A stretch of DNA of 64,000 nucleotides from NCBI RefSeq assembly GCF_905115235.1, contig NC_051849.1, positions 42,955,017 to 43,019,016 on the forward strand. The letters are read 5' to 3'. This document shows, piece after piece, positions 47,139 through 58,160 of the stretch. Positions within the stretch are counted from its first letter, which is position 1. Every line of letters starts with the position of its first letter. Origin of the DNA: Hermetia illucens. Lineage: Eukaryota > Arthropoda > Insecta > Diptera > Stratiomyidae. Under the pieces are notes generated by a model. That model saw only the letters and a program-made list of their open reading frames with translations, searched no databases and had not been told where the DNA came from. A program made the position numbers and the translations under genes.

Positions 47139-48263
47139 AAATAATAATCGTTGGCCCAACAACCCAATTGGATCAGGGCCTTGAAGTGCGTAGAGCACTT
47201 CATTTAAAAGGGTCATCCCGTGTGAAGGCCGTTTTCTTCGCTTTCTTTCGAATTTTTTTGTGAAAAACTGGATAAAGATACAAATACACGTTTTTCACCA
47301 TATATTTATTCATATCCTGGGCGTGCGTAGTATTTTTCCCAGCCCGACCAGTTCATTATTGAAATACAAAGCAACTTATACACCCATCTCCAAAAGGTGT
47401 GATCATCTTAAAGAAAAAATGTAAATGGTATTTTAACGTGCGGACGTAACCACAGTCCGCAAACTAGGATTATTAAAAAGTATTAAAAACTCAATTTTTT
47501 GTGCCTTGTTTATCTTTTTTTTTTGAATTTTGGTGTATTTTTACGGCTTTTTCAATGAATAAAAAAAACTACTGAATGAATCACAATTATCCTAGTTTGC
47601 GGACCGTAGAAATATGTTCTGAATAAGTCGTGAAAATTTCAAAGAATTTCGTTGGATAGATTTTAGGCTATGGTGGCAGCCGATTTTCAACATGCGGTTT
47701 CGAGAAAAACGCATTTAAAAAGTAGATTGAGATTTTTAGCCATAAGAACTTAACTGACCATTAATCTGCTATACCTAGTCCATAAACCTTAGGAAACACA
47801 TGTACAGCCTTGGCTTCAATTCTTGTCCTTTTAGCGAAGTCATTCGAACGTCATTCGGACCGATAAATACGCGCGATCGACATAAATCTGGCATGTGACC
47901 TATTACATATTTAGCATTATAATTTCCGAACGACTCCGAATATCAAAAAATCACTTTGCCCATATATTCTACCCTATATCTAGATACAATTGATGCAAGA
48001 AAAAAAATTCAATTCCGCGGATCCGACATACAGGATGACCCCTTTAAGACCGTAATGATACACTACAGGATTACGGTGCCCTATACAAGACAGTTTGGTC
48101 GGCATTGCACTCGCCCGAGATTATTACCCTGATTTGACTCAGGTACTCATTCACAGCTGAGTCGACATCAAATCTCGATACAAATTCCACTGCCACGAGT
48201 GAGATTTGAAATGCGATCTTCCGTACGACAGCCTTGTGCTCTAACCAGTCAGCTATCCGGACA
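47139..48263 (-). mobile_element. tRNA-derived SINE copy 5, full length, split by a DNA element
   Basis: On the minus strand: the head near 48263-48190 includes an A-box-like TAGCTGACTGGTTAGAGCA and a B-box-like TTTCAAATCTC; the body includes GAATGAGTACCTGAGTCAAATC; then a tail near 47207-47139 (CTTCAAGGCCCTGATCC … GTTGTTGGGCC … ATTATTATT). The two halves are separated by the 835 bp element at 47208-48042 and join exactly when it is removed. Pol III-type internal promoter, non-coding, mobilised by a LINE. Confidence 0.85.
47203..48047. mobile_element. non-autonomous terminal-inverted-repeat DNA element (835 bp) with TTTAA duplication
   Basis: Element 47208-48042 begins AAGGGTCATCCCGTGTG and ends CATACAGGATGACCCC, imperfect inverted repeats (GGGTCATCC core exact). 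It is flanked by TTTAA on both sides (47203-47207 and 48043-48047); if the true target is TTAA, one T belongs to the element. It interrupts a SINE whose other copies read straight through this point. No transposase is encoded. TTAA duplications are typical of piggyBac-type elements, but the termini do not prove that superfamily. Confidence 0.8.
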
Positions 48264-48299
48264 TTAAGTTTTAATCATATAATAAATTCAACATAACGG

Positions 48300-49010
48300 G
48301 AAATGAAAATTGTTTTGAGCGTTACTTCCGAAGAAAAGGCCCCAGTGGGGCGTTGTTTCCTACCCTTCCCTTACGACAAAAGCCCGACAAAGCGTCCCCT
48401 TCGGCATTTAACCTACATCAGCCAATTAAATTTGGACATTCCACATGTGTCCGGTAAAGACTTGGTCGCTGACGCTTTGCTTTGATCAAAATCACAACCA
48501 CAGTCGATTTTTCAGCAATCACACTTTGATGTTCCCATCGTGATCAACATAGGCCGGAGCATGCAATTTGAATCTATCCTCTTGTTGGAGCTCGGAAAGC
48601 TCTTGGGATTCAAACGTCCAATGGGATGCTAGAACGTTAGCATCGGACGCTGAAGGCAGCTTTTATGGCGCGCGACGTGCCGAGCTGATCGCAGGCCTTG
48701 CCTTTCCTTCTGATTGGGTTTCGTACAGCCGTCCGCGAGGAGTTCGTTACCAGCCGTACTAAGCTGGTGTACGGGGAGAACTTTCGAATCCCTGACGACT
48801 TGGTCCTCGGCAGGTGAAACGGCCTTGGAGAAATCCGATCGTCACAGGTAACCGGTATGTTCTGGTCCGAATTGTTGCCCTCCGGAAGTCACTACAGTCA
48901 CACTCGTATGAATGTAGACCTCGGTGGCAAGCCCAAGAGGATCTCTTTGGACAGGGTGAGGCCTTTCTTCCTTCGCAGTTTTGTCTAAAATTTGGAAATG
49001 CAGTTATCTT
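48300..49010 (+). mobile_element. Ty3/gypsy LTR element fossil (3' part of pol)
   Basis: RHLTYISQLNLDIPHVSGKD (near 48395) is the RNase H end of Ty3/gypsy pol. Later segments near 48770-48960 resemble the integrase C-terminus. It is broken, with several interruptions and missing the middle of integrase. It may be part of the same old insertion as the 42.64-44.42 kb fossil, since strand and order agree. Confidence 0.65.
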
Positions 49011-51272
49011 CACTTGTACATGGGAAGTGACGGCAACCGTTATTTTTAAAAACTTTATTAGTTCATGTCTTCTGTATTGTATCGTCGAAGTATTCTGGCC
49101 TAAGACAATAATGGTGACATACAAGCCAGATACTCGTGGACCTGTTGATCAGAAGGTGGAAAGTGATGTGTATAGGTGACCGATTAAGGAAGGGTGATAA
49201 CATCATTGCAGGTTATGCCATGCAATGAAATCCACTATCTCTGGGTGACCGACGAGTGGATCTAGGAATCGATACTTCCTCGGATCGTTCTAGGAATAGG
49301 AACTTCCCCGAAACAATTTCGTTGGTGCACATACAAATTTCTGGACAGTTTACATCATCGAAACCGTATTTCGATTCGTATTAAATTTTTGCTATTTTTC
49401 CCAACTGGCACTCATTTAAATTTCAACTTTTCGGGTCAACGAAAAAAATTTAAATTTTTTCCACTTTTTAATTTTGAAACTAACTTTTATTTAAAAGCAT
49501 CTCATTTTTGCAGAAAAATCCGAAATTCTAATTACGTTTTTTGCGGAGCAAATAAATAGCAAAAATCTGATAAAATAGCGACACTTGACAGGAAAACGAA
49601 AGTGTTCTGCACCAACTACCCCGCACTGTACTCGCATAGCGTTCCGCGCCATTGAGACAACCGCATGAGTAACACAACAGCGAAGCCCTCAGGCCGCCAC
49701 ATGAGCTCAGCAATCACCGCCACAACGTGCAGCCCTGGCCCCGGCAAACAACGCCAAATTGCATAAGCAGAGACCCTTCGACAAAATATTTCACCGAATT
49801 TCCGTCGATATTGGCTAAATTATTTTTATCAAAGCTCCCAACATTTATGTGTATGTTCTACGTTTATGTCACGTACGGCCGCCCCCCGCGCTCGCGACCC
49901 CATCCAAATAAAACTATTTTCATATTTTGACCAACGACAAGCGAAGCCGTTGTAGCCTTGGCTGGCCCCATTTTAACATTTCTAACGTGAAGTTCTCGCG
50001 TCCTTGACGGCCACAAACAATTCTAGGAGATTATTACCTTGTGTCCACTAGTCCTGCACTTTTCACTTGACACTACGAAACCGTTCCTGGCGATGATCCA
50101 CCAACTCCGATTTACGTTTTCATCCAAATTATCCGTAAACACCGAAACTTCAACGTCTTGCGATTAAGAATTCTCTTCTGACTGAACTGACGGCTGGTGG
50201 CCAAATTGTGTTCTCGTGGGAATTCTCAAGCATGCGGGCCTCTCTCCGGAGCACACACACTAGCGCACACGCCCTAAACAAACCGTACCAGGGTCGAATT
50301 TCGGTTGTTTGTCTAAACTATTGGCATGAATTAATGAATTTGCAACATAAGGGCTGCCGTCGGGCGGTGGGCTCTTTATGCAAAACGGGCAAACAAATCA
50401 ATTTAACGCAGTCTCAGGCAATTAACGAGAGGGTAGGGGCCATCTCCACTCGCAATTATCACAAGCATAGCGTGAAACATACTTTCTTACTCATGAACAA
50501 GGCACGGGGCACAGCTGCATAATCTGGACCCACACGCCAACACTGCATCCGGTATGATTTTACGCGCGCTTCATCTGCTATTGACATTGCTCTCAGGGAC
50601 TCACCAACACATCGCACTCGAGAGCAAAATAGAAATGACGTCAGCCTGGCTTCGAAGCGAGCTATTCAAGTCGCCTGTACCCGCTGAAAACTTTGTCGAT
50701 AACGCAGTTCGATAAAATTTAAATCTGATGTTTGAATTTAACGACTAGTACTTTTCCATGGTGCGTCGTGAAAAGCGCAGATTAAAACGGGAGGGACTTG
50801 GCAATGGGAAGTTGTCACCGCATTGCTTTTCACCCCATTCAAACTCTCTCCCAACGTGATTTGCGCAAACTCTCCATCCTGTAGACCCTGCAAATATTTT
50901 TCTAAATTTGTGTGGAGAAAGGCTGTACCTGAACGATTAGGCCTTCTAATGAACTTATTCTGTTGTTGATTTCATACTACGGGGCTAGTAAAAGAAATAT
51001 ACATTCAGTATTTTATCTCTTTTCGCCAAATGACTGCAAGTTGCAATTCAGCAAATTCAAATCTTATCTGGATCCCGCATTTAACAGCTTCAATAATCAA
51101 TACCGCGAAACTGACCCAAAACATATGGGGCTGACTGCGATGTTGACATTTGAAGCCGCATTTACACGTGACGATTTTCCACCCGGCAGCAGACTGTCAT
51201 TTCGTAATGGGATGGTGTCCGATAAGTCCTAGTCTCATCAAATAAACCTTAATCAAATTGGTTAACTATACA
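49011..51272. other. region upstream of EndoG
   Basis: No gene recognised. From about 50040 the sequence is less AT-rich and probably contains the EndoG promoter and 5' UTR. A perfect CRE palindrome TGACGTCA lies at 50636-50643. Open frames at 50208-50522 and 50963-51232 lack family resemblance. Confidence 0.4.
50636..50643. promoter_or_regulatory. CRE-type palindrome TGACGTCA
   Basis: Exact 8 bp match to the CREB/ATF consensus, 630 bp upstream of the EndoG start codon. One such site could occur by chance; function is inferred only from position. Confidence 0.3.
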
Positions 51273-52301
51273 ATGACCGCGAAAACATTTTTAAAATCTC
51301 TTCAAGTCGCTGCAATTGCAGGTGTGTCATACTACGCGGGAACTGTCATTGAAAGAAAACAAATTCTGCAAGAGATCCACCATAATGACAAGACAGGGTC
51401 ATTGCACGGAATCAGTGAAAAGGTTAGACCAGTCCATAAAGTCTTATTTGAATAAAGGATTATCTTTCAACTGCAGCTTACAGCAAAGCCATGCTTGCCA
51501 ATCTTCGGAACTATATCAGCTGCAACACTAGTTCCCGCCGACAACACATCCCAGCCCGCGCTAGAGTACCGGAAACTAAGTCGAATTTCCGAAATTATGA
51601 AATACGGATACCCTGGAATGGATCAAATCCTCTCATATTCCGACTTTGTCGTCTCTTACGACCGGCGGAACCGCGTCCCACACTGGGTCTTCGAGCATAT
51701 CACACCGGAAAGTGTTCGCAGCAACAACAATGTCGATCGTTCGAAATGCAACTTCACCCCCGATCCCAACGTCCATCCATTCTTCAGAGCTGATAACTCG
51801 GACTATAAACGTTCAGGCTTTGACCGCGGTCATATGGCTGCCGCTGGGAATCACCGAATTGAACAGAAACATTGCGACGAAACATTCTATCTGAGCAACA
51901 TGGCTCCACAGGTGGGCGAAGGATTCAACCGGGACTCTTGGAATCGACTGGAGCGTTACGTAAGAAAGCTGACCAAGGATCATCCAAATGTTTATATTTG
52001 CACGGGACCACTCTACCTGCCGCGCAAAGAGGATGACGGCAAAATGTATATAAAGTACCAGGTGCTTGGCGCTAATACGGTGGCTGTCCCCACGCATTTT
52101 TTCAAAGTTATTGTGGCTGAGACGCCAGATAAGCAGCTCAAGATGGAAGCGTATGTGATGCCCAACCAAAAAATTGCCGATGAAACGCCACTGCAGGTGT
52201 TCCAGGTCCGCCCTGAGGTCATAGAAAGGGCTGCAGGACTGTTATTTTTTACAAATATCCAAAGGACTAAACTGGCGTCGATTAATGGAAAGAAAGTGTA
52301 G
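51273..52301 (+). CDS. EndoG: endonuclease G, mitochondrial
   Basis: EndoG is a Mg-dependent ββα-metal nuclease of the mitochondrial intermembrane space, involved in mtDNA turnover and DNA breakdown in dying cells. Two exons: 51273-51422 and 51477-52301, intron AAG/GTTAGA…CTGCAG, phase 0, giving 324 residues. ATG at 51273 has a good context (TACAATGACC). The N-terminus is a short hydrophobic, positively charged leader (LKSLQVAAIAGVSYYAG) consistent with mitochondrial targeting. The catalytic core is intact: RSGFDRGHMAAAGNHR (DRGH about residues 166-169, general-base His) and FYLSNMAPQ, then CTGPLYLP and VPTHFFKV. Length and order match animal EndoG. It is free of transposon interruptions and is the best-preserved gene in the window. 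Confidence 0.96.
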
Positions 52302-52365
52302 CACAAACAAATTTAGATAAGGGAATAGTGCAATTGTATTATATTTATTGAATTTGTTTATTTTG

Positions 52366-52371
52366 AATAAA
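52366..52371 (+). other. EndoG: polyadenylation signal of EndoG
   Basis: AATAAA 65 nt after the EndoG stop codon. Confidence 0.8.
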
Positions 52372-52439
52372 CCTTTTAACAATTTTATGTTAAAGAGATT
52401 AATTCTGAACGGCATTGGGTGCTAAAAGTAATGTCGCAG

Positions 52440-54420
52440 AAGTTTTTAGACCGCTGAAATTAGTTAGCTCAGTGAGTTGGGGTTTAAGAATACACATAAA
52501 GTCTTCCCTGCTTGTCGCAAAAGGCAACTAAAAGGACTAGAAATGTATGGGCTAGTAACATGTAAATTTTTGCCACCGAAACATCAACAACGCCTCGTAT
52601 AGAAACTGACCTCACGGCTACCTCCTTGGCTATAACTGGAGCGGGAATTCCAACGATGTAAGCTGGACATTCTGGGCTTAAGCGATGTAAGCTGATGGGA
52701 CTCTAGAGAGTACTCCTCTTCCTCTTACGGCAATGTACCTTTGTACCCTGAAAAGTCAGTTGTAGCAGATGCGAATCCGGTGTTGAGTTGCTTCTGACGG
52801 CTACCGCAAGGCGCAATCTCTTGACCTGTTGCAGACAGAATTCTAACTGCAAGATTCCGGTCCAGGTTAAGGAACATCACAATTGTACAATGCTACGCAC
52901 CAACGGACACTTCCGACATGATGGAAAAGGATGCTTTCTACGCGCAATTAAACGCAGTTCAGGAGAGGCATCGTGATGATGATGGGTGATCTGAATGCCA
53001 AGGTGGGTTCTGACAACACCTTGGTCGGACATGTGATGGGGAAACACAGCCTTGCCGACCGTAATGATAATGGTGGGAAGGGTGTGAATTTCTCCTGCTT
53101 CCACCGGTTCGTCATTGATGTTTCATTGTTCGAGCACAGAGCCCTCCATAAGGCCAGTTGGGTTTCAAATGACCGACACCGTACGAGTAGTCAGGCCACT
53201 ACGCGACCAGCAGTAATTTTGGAAGTTGCTTCCTGGATGTGCGTAACAAGAGAGGTGCTAACATCGCTCTTGATAGAGATCACCATCTGATGGTCGCTTG
53301 CGTATTGCGTCCACCGCTTCATAAGTTCAACATAATCGCCTGCATGATTTAACTGTCACTCGACAGTGAGAGAGCTATATTTCTAATCGGATGGCAGATA
53401 TACTGAGTAGCCCGCCTGAGGATATCGATGAGCATTGGGCTGTCATCACAAATGCTCTTTTGTCGGATACTACACATCATAAGATATGGCTGAATGCGGA
53501 ATCGTAGAAGCGGATCAATGAACTGAAGAGGTGGGAAGAACACTTCACCATGGTTCTTAGCCGTATCACATCTGGTAAGGTTCCTCCTCTTATGGATAAA
53601 ATTGGTTGTCACCGTAGCATGCAACTAAGGAGTGTTCCTCCAAGCAGAAGAGAAATCATGTTGGTCATCAATGCACTCAAATGGAGTAAAGTCGCTGGAC
53701 TTGACGATTTCCTCGCAGAGTAATTTATCGTTTCACTTGACGCAGATCTGCTACTTCCACTCGTACGAACATCCTGGGAATCCGTGACTTTCTCCAGAGA
53801 GTGGAAAAAGGGGATGATCGTTAAGATTCTAAAGAAGGGCTCACGCTTGGAGTATGACAACTGGAAGGGTATCTGCGAGCTTCAAGCCATCGCGAAGATA
53901 ATGGCTAAAATAATCCTGGAACGCATCAAAGAACATCTCGAAAGTTTGATCGATATAGGGCAGGTTGATTTCCGCTCCGTATCTTCTTGCATTGACCACA
54001 TCAACACCCTGCAAATCATTTTGGTACAGTGCGCAGAGTTTAGATCTGCACTTGCTCTTCACCGATGTCGAGAAATGTTTCGATAGCGTGAATAGGGGGT
54101 CCATCTGAAGTGTTCTACGCAGGTTAGCTATTACCACTCTCCCTGTCTAGAAATACAGTTATTTCATCACCAAGATGCGTTGTATCATCGGAATGTACTG
54201 GCCTGACACTATCTTAAATGAAGAACTTGATCGGCGCACAGTCCTACCACTCGAACGCAAGGGCACTTGGAGCAGAACAGTAAGGAACGGGTGCTAGCGT
54301 CCCGGGAAATCAAGGGTGTTGAGGGGCATTTCAGGTAACCGCGAACGATTGCGCGCAAGTGTGGTTGACGTGCTATACCTCACCAAGCGGTGAATGGAAA
54401 CCATATATATATATCCTGTG
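52440..54420 (+). mobile_element. LINE family A fragment 4: endonuclease and reverse transcriptase
   Basis: The longest copy of this family. Endonuclease: LDILGLSDVS (near 52660), RFRSRLRNITIVQCYAPTDT (near 52850-52905), GDLNAKVGSDNTLVGHVMGK (near 52985), DVRNKRGA (near 53240). Reverse transcriptase: LKRWEEHFTMVLSRIT (near 53525), LLLPLVRTSWESVTF, WKKGMIVKILKKGSRLEYDN (near 53800), AKIILERIKEHLESLIDIGQ (near 53910). It ends with the common terminal CACCAAGCGGTGAATGG and TATATATATA. It has a deletion between polymerase and C-terminus and several frameshifts. Confidence 0.8.
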
Positions 54421-55034
54421 TGGAGTTGCCAAATCTCCCATCAGGCACGTCTCTTCGTGCGGATAAGGGAATGCTCGGCGAATGCGTTATGGGCATGCAC
54501 ATGTACGCATCAGGAGATGTGCTTGCATGGACATGCCTATACGCAGGCCGGGTTAGTGGGAAGTAAACGTCCACCCGTGAATAAAATTGGGAATCCTATC
54601 TACTACTATCGAACCAAATATGGAGGTCGAGAAGGGTAGTTTTTTGATGGTGCAGTGCTTGGGAAACCCAGTACCGGCGGTTTTTGGGAGTGGGCAGGCA
54701 AGTTCCCGGCCGTGGATATCTAGCGTGTGGAGTGGAAATGAGATTTACACCGGATCCTTTTCGAAAAAGCTCAAAACTTGGAAGGTCACCATTGAAGGCC
54801 ACTTTACCCCTAGGCAATCGAGGTTCATCGAGGGACTCGGAAAGGAACTTCGAGAGTCTCCGGACTGACATAACTATCGATGCTGTAAAAGGCAGCAAAC
54901 TGCAAAAGCGTTTGTTTCATTGGGGGAACGCATAAATGAACCTGTGAGTTCATTAAAGAGAGACGGAATCGACAAAGGTGGCGACAAAAAGCGGCACAAG
55001 AAGAAAAGGAAGACTCGTTCCGAAGTAATCATTA
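54421..55034 (+). other. unrecognised GC-richer sequence that hosts the mariner
   Basis: Open in more than one plus frame. 54587-54868 could encode about 90 residues (…RQSRFIEGLGKELRESPD), and a following segment is very basic (KRDGIDKGGDKKRHKKKRK near 54965-55010). This has the flavour of a transposon ORF1 or gag-like N-terminus, but I recognise no family. The mariner entered it at a TA (55033-55034). Confidence 0.35.
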
Positions 55035-55372
55035 CCAGGTGTACTTCTAATTAATTTCCGTTTTTTTTTTTTTGGATAGATGGCGTTCTATGTTCTTTGT
55101 CGCTGTTGGTCACACATACCTGTCATTTTATTTAGTCGTTGTCGAGTGTCTAAACTGCGTTGACGTTTCCCCAAAAAAGAATTTCCAGCAAGTTTTTATT
55201 GCGCGTCAAATATGTCGGCGTACGTACCGAATATCGAGCATATGCGCCTTGCATTGCTTTTCATGTTCAATCAAGGAAAAAAAGTGTCCGAGAGCCACTG
55301 TGCACTTGTGGAAGTTTATGGCGATCGTGCATTAACGTGGTTTCGACAATTCAAAACTGGAGATTGCGAGCT

Positions 55373-55635
55373 GAACGACGCTGCACGCTCCGGCAAGCGA
55401 AAATTGTTTGATGACGCCGAATTGCAAGCATTATTGGATGAAGACAACACGCAAATGCAACAAGAGCTTGCAGATACTTTGGGAGTTCTACAGCAAGCAA
55501 TTTTCGAACGACGCTGCACGCTCCGGCAAGCGAAAATTGTTTGATGACGCCGAATTGCAAGCATTATTGGATGAAGACAACACGCAAATGCAACAAGAGC
55601 TTGCAGATACTTTGGGAGTTCTACAGCAAGCAATT
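55373..55635 (+). repeat. 133 bp tandem duplication inside the mariner transposase
   Basis: Two nearly identical units starting GAACGACGCTGCACGCTCCG at 55373 and 55506. The unit length is not a multiple of three. Almost no divergence between units points to a recent duplication or an assembly artefact. Confidence 0.9.
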
Positions 55636-55954
55636 TCGTCTGCGAGCCATGGGAACAATTTAGAAGTGTGGAAAGTGGGTGCTGCATGAACTGACCGAAA
55701 GACAAACAGAGAACCGAAAAGTAACGTGTGAAATGTTGCTTCAACGGTACAAAAGAAAGTCTTTTCTCCATCGAATTGTTACGGGCGACGAAAAGTGGAT
55801 TGTCTTGGAGAGCTCAAAATGCAACAAATCGTGGGTGAGTCCGGGTAAAGCATCGACATCGACGGCACGACCAAATCGTTACGGTCGGAAGGTCATGCTG
55901 TGTGTGTGGTGGGACCAGGCCGGTGTGATCTACCTTGAACTGCTGAAACCTAGT

Positions 55955-56473
55955 TGTTGGGTAGCTTATAGAACGACCGCTCCAGTCGTTGTATAATCTA
56001 ACTTAAGGAAAGCGATAGGATCCAATTGTAGTAGGATCAAATCACTTATGGGTAAAGGGAGTGAGGAACCTTTGTGTATTTGAATTATAGAAAAGACTGT
56101 TGTTTCTATATCAACGTTATAATCTCACTGATTTTTCTTAACCTAACAAAGTGTATTTATACAGAAATAATCTTAATATTAACCGTGTGAAAAATAGATA
56201 ATGTTTACATTGCAAATTTACATGGCATGTGCATTGATTTTGATGGGGTCAGCTAAAAATTGAACGATCGATCCAATTACATTAAATTACATTTGGATCG
56301 GAACGTTATGATAAATTTAAATATGCTAACTTTAAATTTTTTCTAGACGAAATGTGAAACCGGAATGTTGCAATTGATGGTAGTATATTTGAAAATTTAT
56401 CGATTAAATTTTGAATATGATTATTTTATATTGATATTATAAAATATTGGTACAATGTTGAATGGATTCAACA
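55955..56473 (-). repeat. 3' LTR of the BEL/Pao element
   Basis: About 519 bp, nearly identical to the partner at 63477-63979 apart from one short length difference. The env-like frame ends just inside it. Confidence 0.93.
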
Positions 56474-58160
56474 TATTGGGGGCCGGGCAATGAGCTCTTC
56501 AAATCGTTCAGATAGCGGCACGTCGTCTTGTACTTCCTCTGTTTCCTTTTCGTTTGATGATTGTGGACTCGGCCTTATACTGAATCGTCTTTTAATCAGG
56601 AGGTATAGGAACAGCATAACCGCTGCCACTAATAGCACACTTGTAGCAATTGTGATGAGGTTCTGGTGATGAATTTTTTCCAGAAGGACCTCGTGGGATG
56701 TTTTGTTTCGTGTCGGTAGCTCAAAACTTGCATCCGCAACTTTCATTATGATCGTATCGTTGACGGGATGACTAGTGAAATTCTTTGAAGTTAACCATGG
56801 AACCTCCTTCATATACGTTTGCGTAACCTTCTTCGTTTTCGTGGTGCTCGATCGTAGATTCATGCCCTCGACTGTTGTAAGGCAACCTCCTGCTGTTTTT
56901 ATTATGCCGATATCCTTCAGTAGAACTTCGAATCTTTCGCCAGCGCAGGAAATCGAGGCCATTATTGGTTGAATTGTAATGAAAAGCCAGGTATTCGGCG
57001 CTGTCAGCTCACTCCATTGCGTTTCATTGACTATCGTTGGCAGTAGCGGACACCTGGATTTGCCCGGTCGGTTGTAAACTTCATCTATAATGCAATTAGG
57101 AAAACGATTAATGTTCTTTGTCAAGGTAGGTGAACAAAGGTAAACGTCTTCGATGATTTCGCAGGAGTCAAGTCCCTCTTTATCCAGCTCGAAATACGCT
57201 TCTTGGTTAAAATTTACGACAACTAACGATGTGGAACTTCGAGGAAAAAGGAACTGGTTCGGTTGCAACCTTTGTGAAACTGCTGTGACGTGAAGAAGCT
57301 CATAGCTGTGGACCTCTACAATATAGAAGTACCCATATACAATGATGTCCTCTTGGGTACGAATAAGATCGGTTCGGCTTTGAGGTCTTTTGTAAATAGT
57401 GAACTGTGGTCCAATTTGTGTTGAGACCTCGCTGATCGTCTTCGTCACCATCGCCATAGTCATGAAGCTAAGTATGTTACCATGTCCATAGAGGCAGACA
57501 CTAAATTTTGAATATTTGTCCGCCAACTCGTCGTAGTAATTTATAGCAGCCAAATAGGCTGATATCAGCTGTACGCCTATAGCCGCATGGTCCACCTTCG
57601 AGAACCATTTTTTCATTGAGTTTACAGAATCTATGACCTCTGCTTGTTTCTTGCTAAATTCGCTCAGCCTTTGAGTGGTGTAAAATTTCATGTCATCTAT
57701 GCGAGCGTTGATTAGGATACTCTGTTCAGTTGCCGTCTTTAGAGTCATCTCTTGATTTCTTTGAAGTGTTTCAATATCTCTGTAGACTTCATCGTTAACC
57801 CCGAATATTGCTGTCATGATTGTTCCGAAGACTCCTTTTCTGTCTCGTTTTAGAACTCTCTCATATCTGTTAATTCGTCGGTTTGCCTGGTGAGTTCATT
57901 GCGCTTGGAGGTTAAATGTCGTAGTAATACGTCGCAATGAGTGGACTGAAGTAATTCTTGGGTCATCTGGCACATCTCCTGGCTCTTGTTCAAAGTAGAA
58001 GCTATTCCGTCTAGGTCTTGGTTGACGTTTTTCAGAGGAAGATCGACTTCTAGTCTCAGTTTTCCTCTAATGATTTTTGCTGGTTGTAGTTTCTCAACGT
58101 AGTATCCAGCTTGAGGTTTCCAGATTTTATAATACTCTGTGGATGTATCCTGGGTGAAAG
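56470..58160 (-). other. env-like region of the BEL/Pao element
   Basis: Encodes a secreted-type N-terminus, a basic cleavage-like site followed by a hydrophobic glycine-containing stretch, heptad-rich helices, several cysteines, and a C-terminal membrane anchor (LITIATSVLLVAAVMLFLYL) with a short tail. This layout resembles the baculovirus F-like envelope proteins carried by some insect LTR elements. Fossil status: part of a nearly whole but interrupted element. Confidence 0.65.

Noticed and set aside
48190-48263. A functional tRNA gene on the minus strand
   Set aside because: A- and B-box-like motifs are present, but the sequence is fused to the SINE body and lacks a clean cloverleaf; it is the SINE head.
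51258-51272. Earlier EndoG start at a TTG
   Set aside because: The ATG at 51273 has a good context, and animal genes rarely start at TTG.
51423-51455. EndoG exon 1 reading through to a stop
   Set aside because: A GT donor after AAG at 51422 and an in-phase acceptor before 51477 restore the conserved protein.
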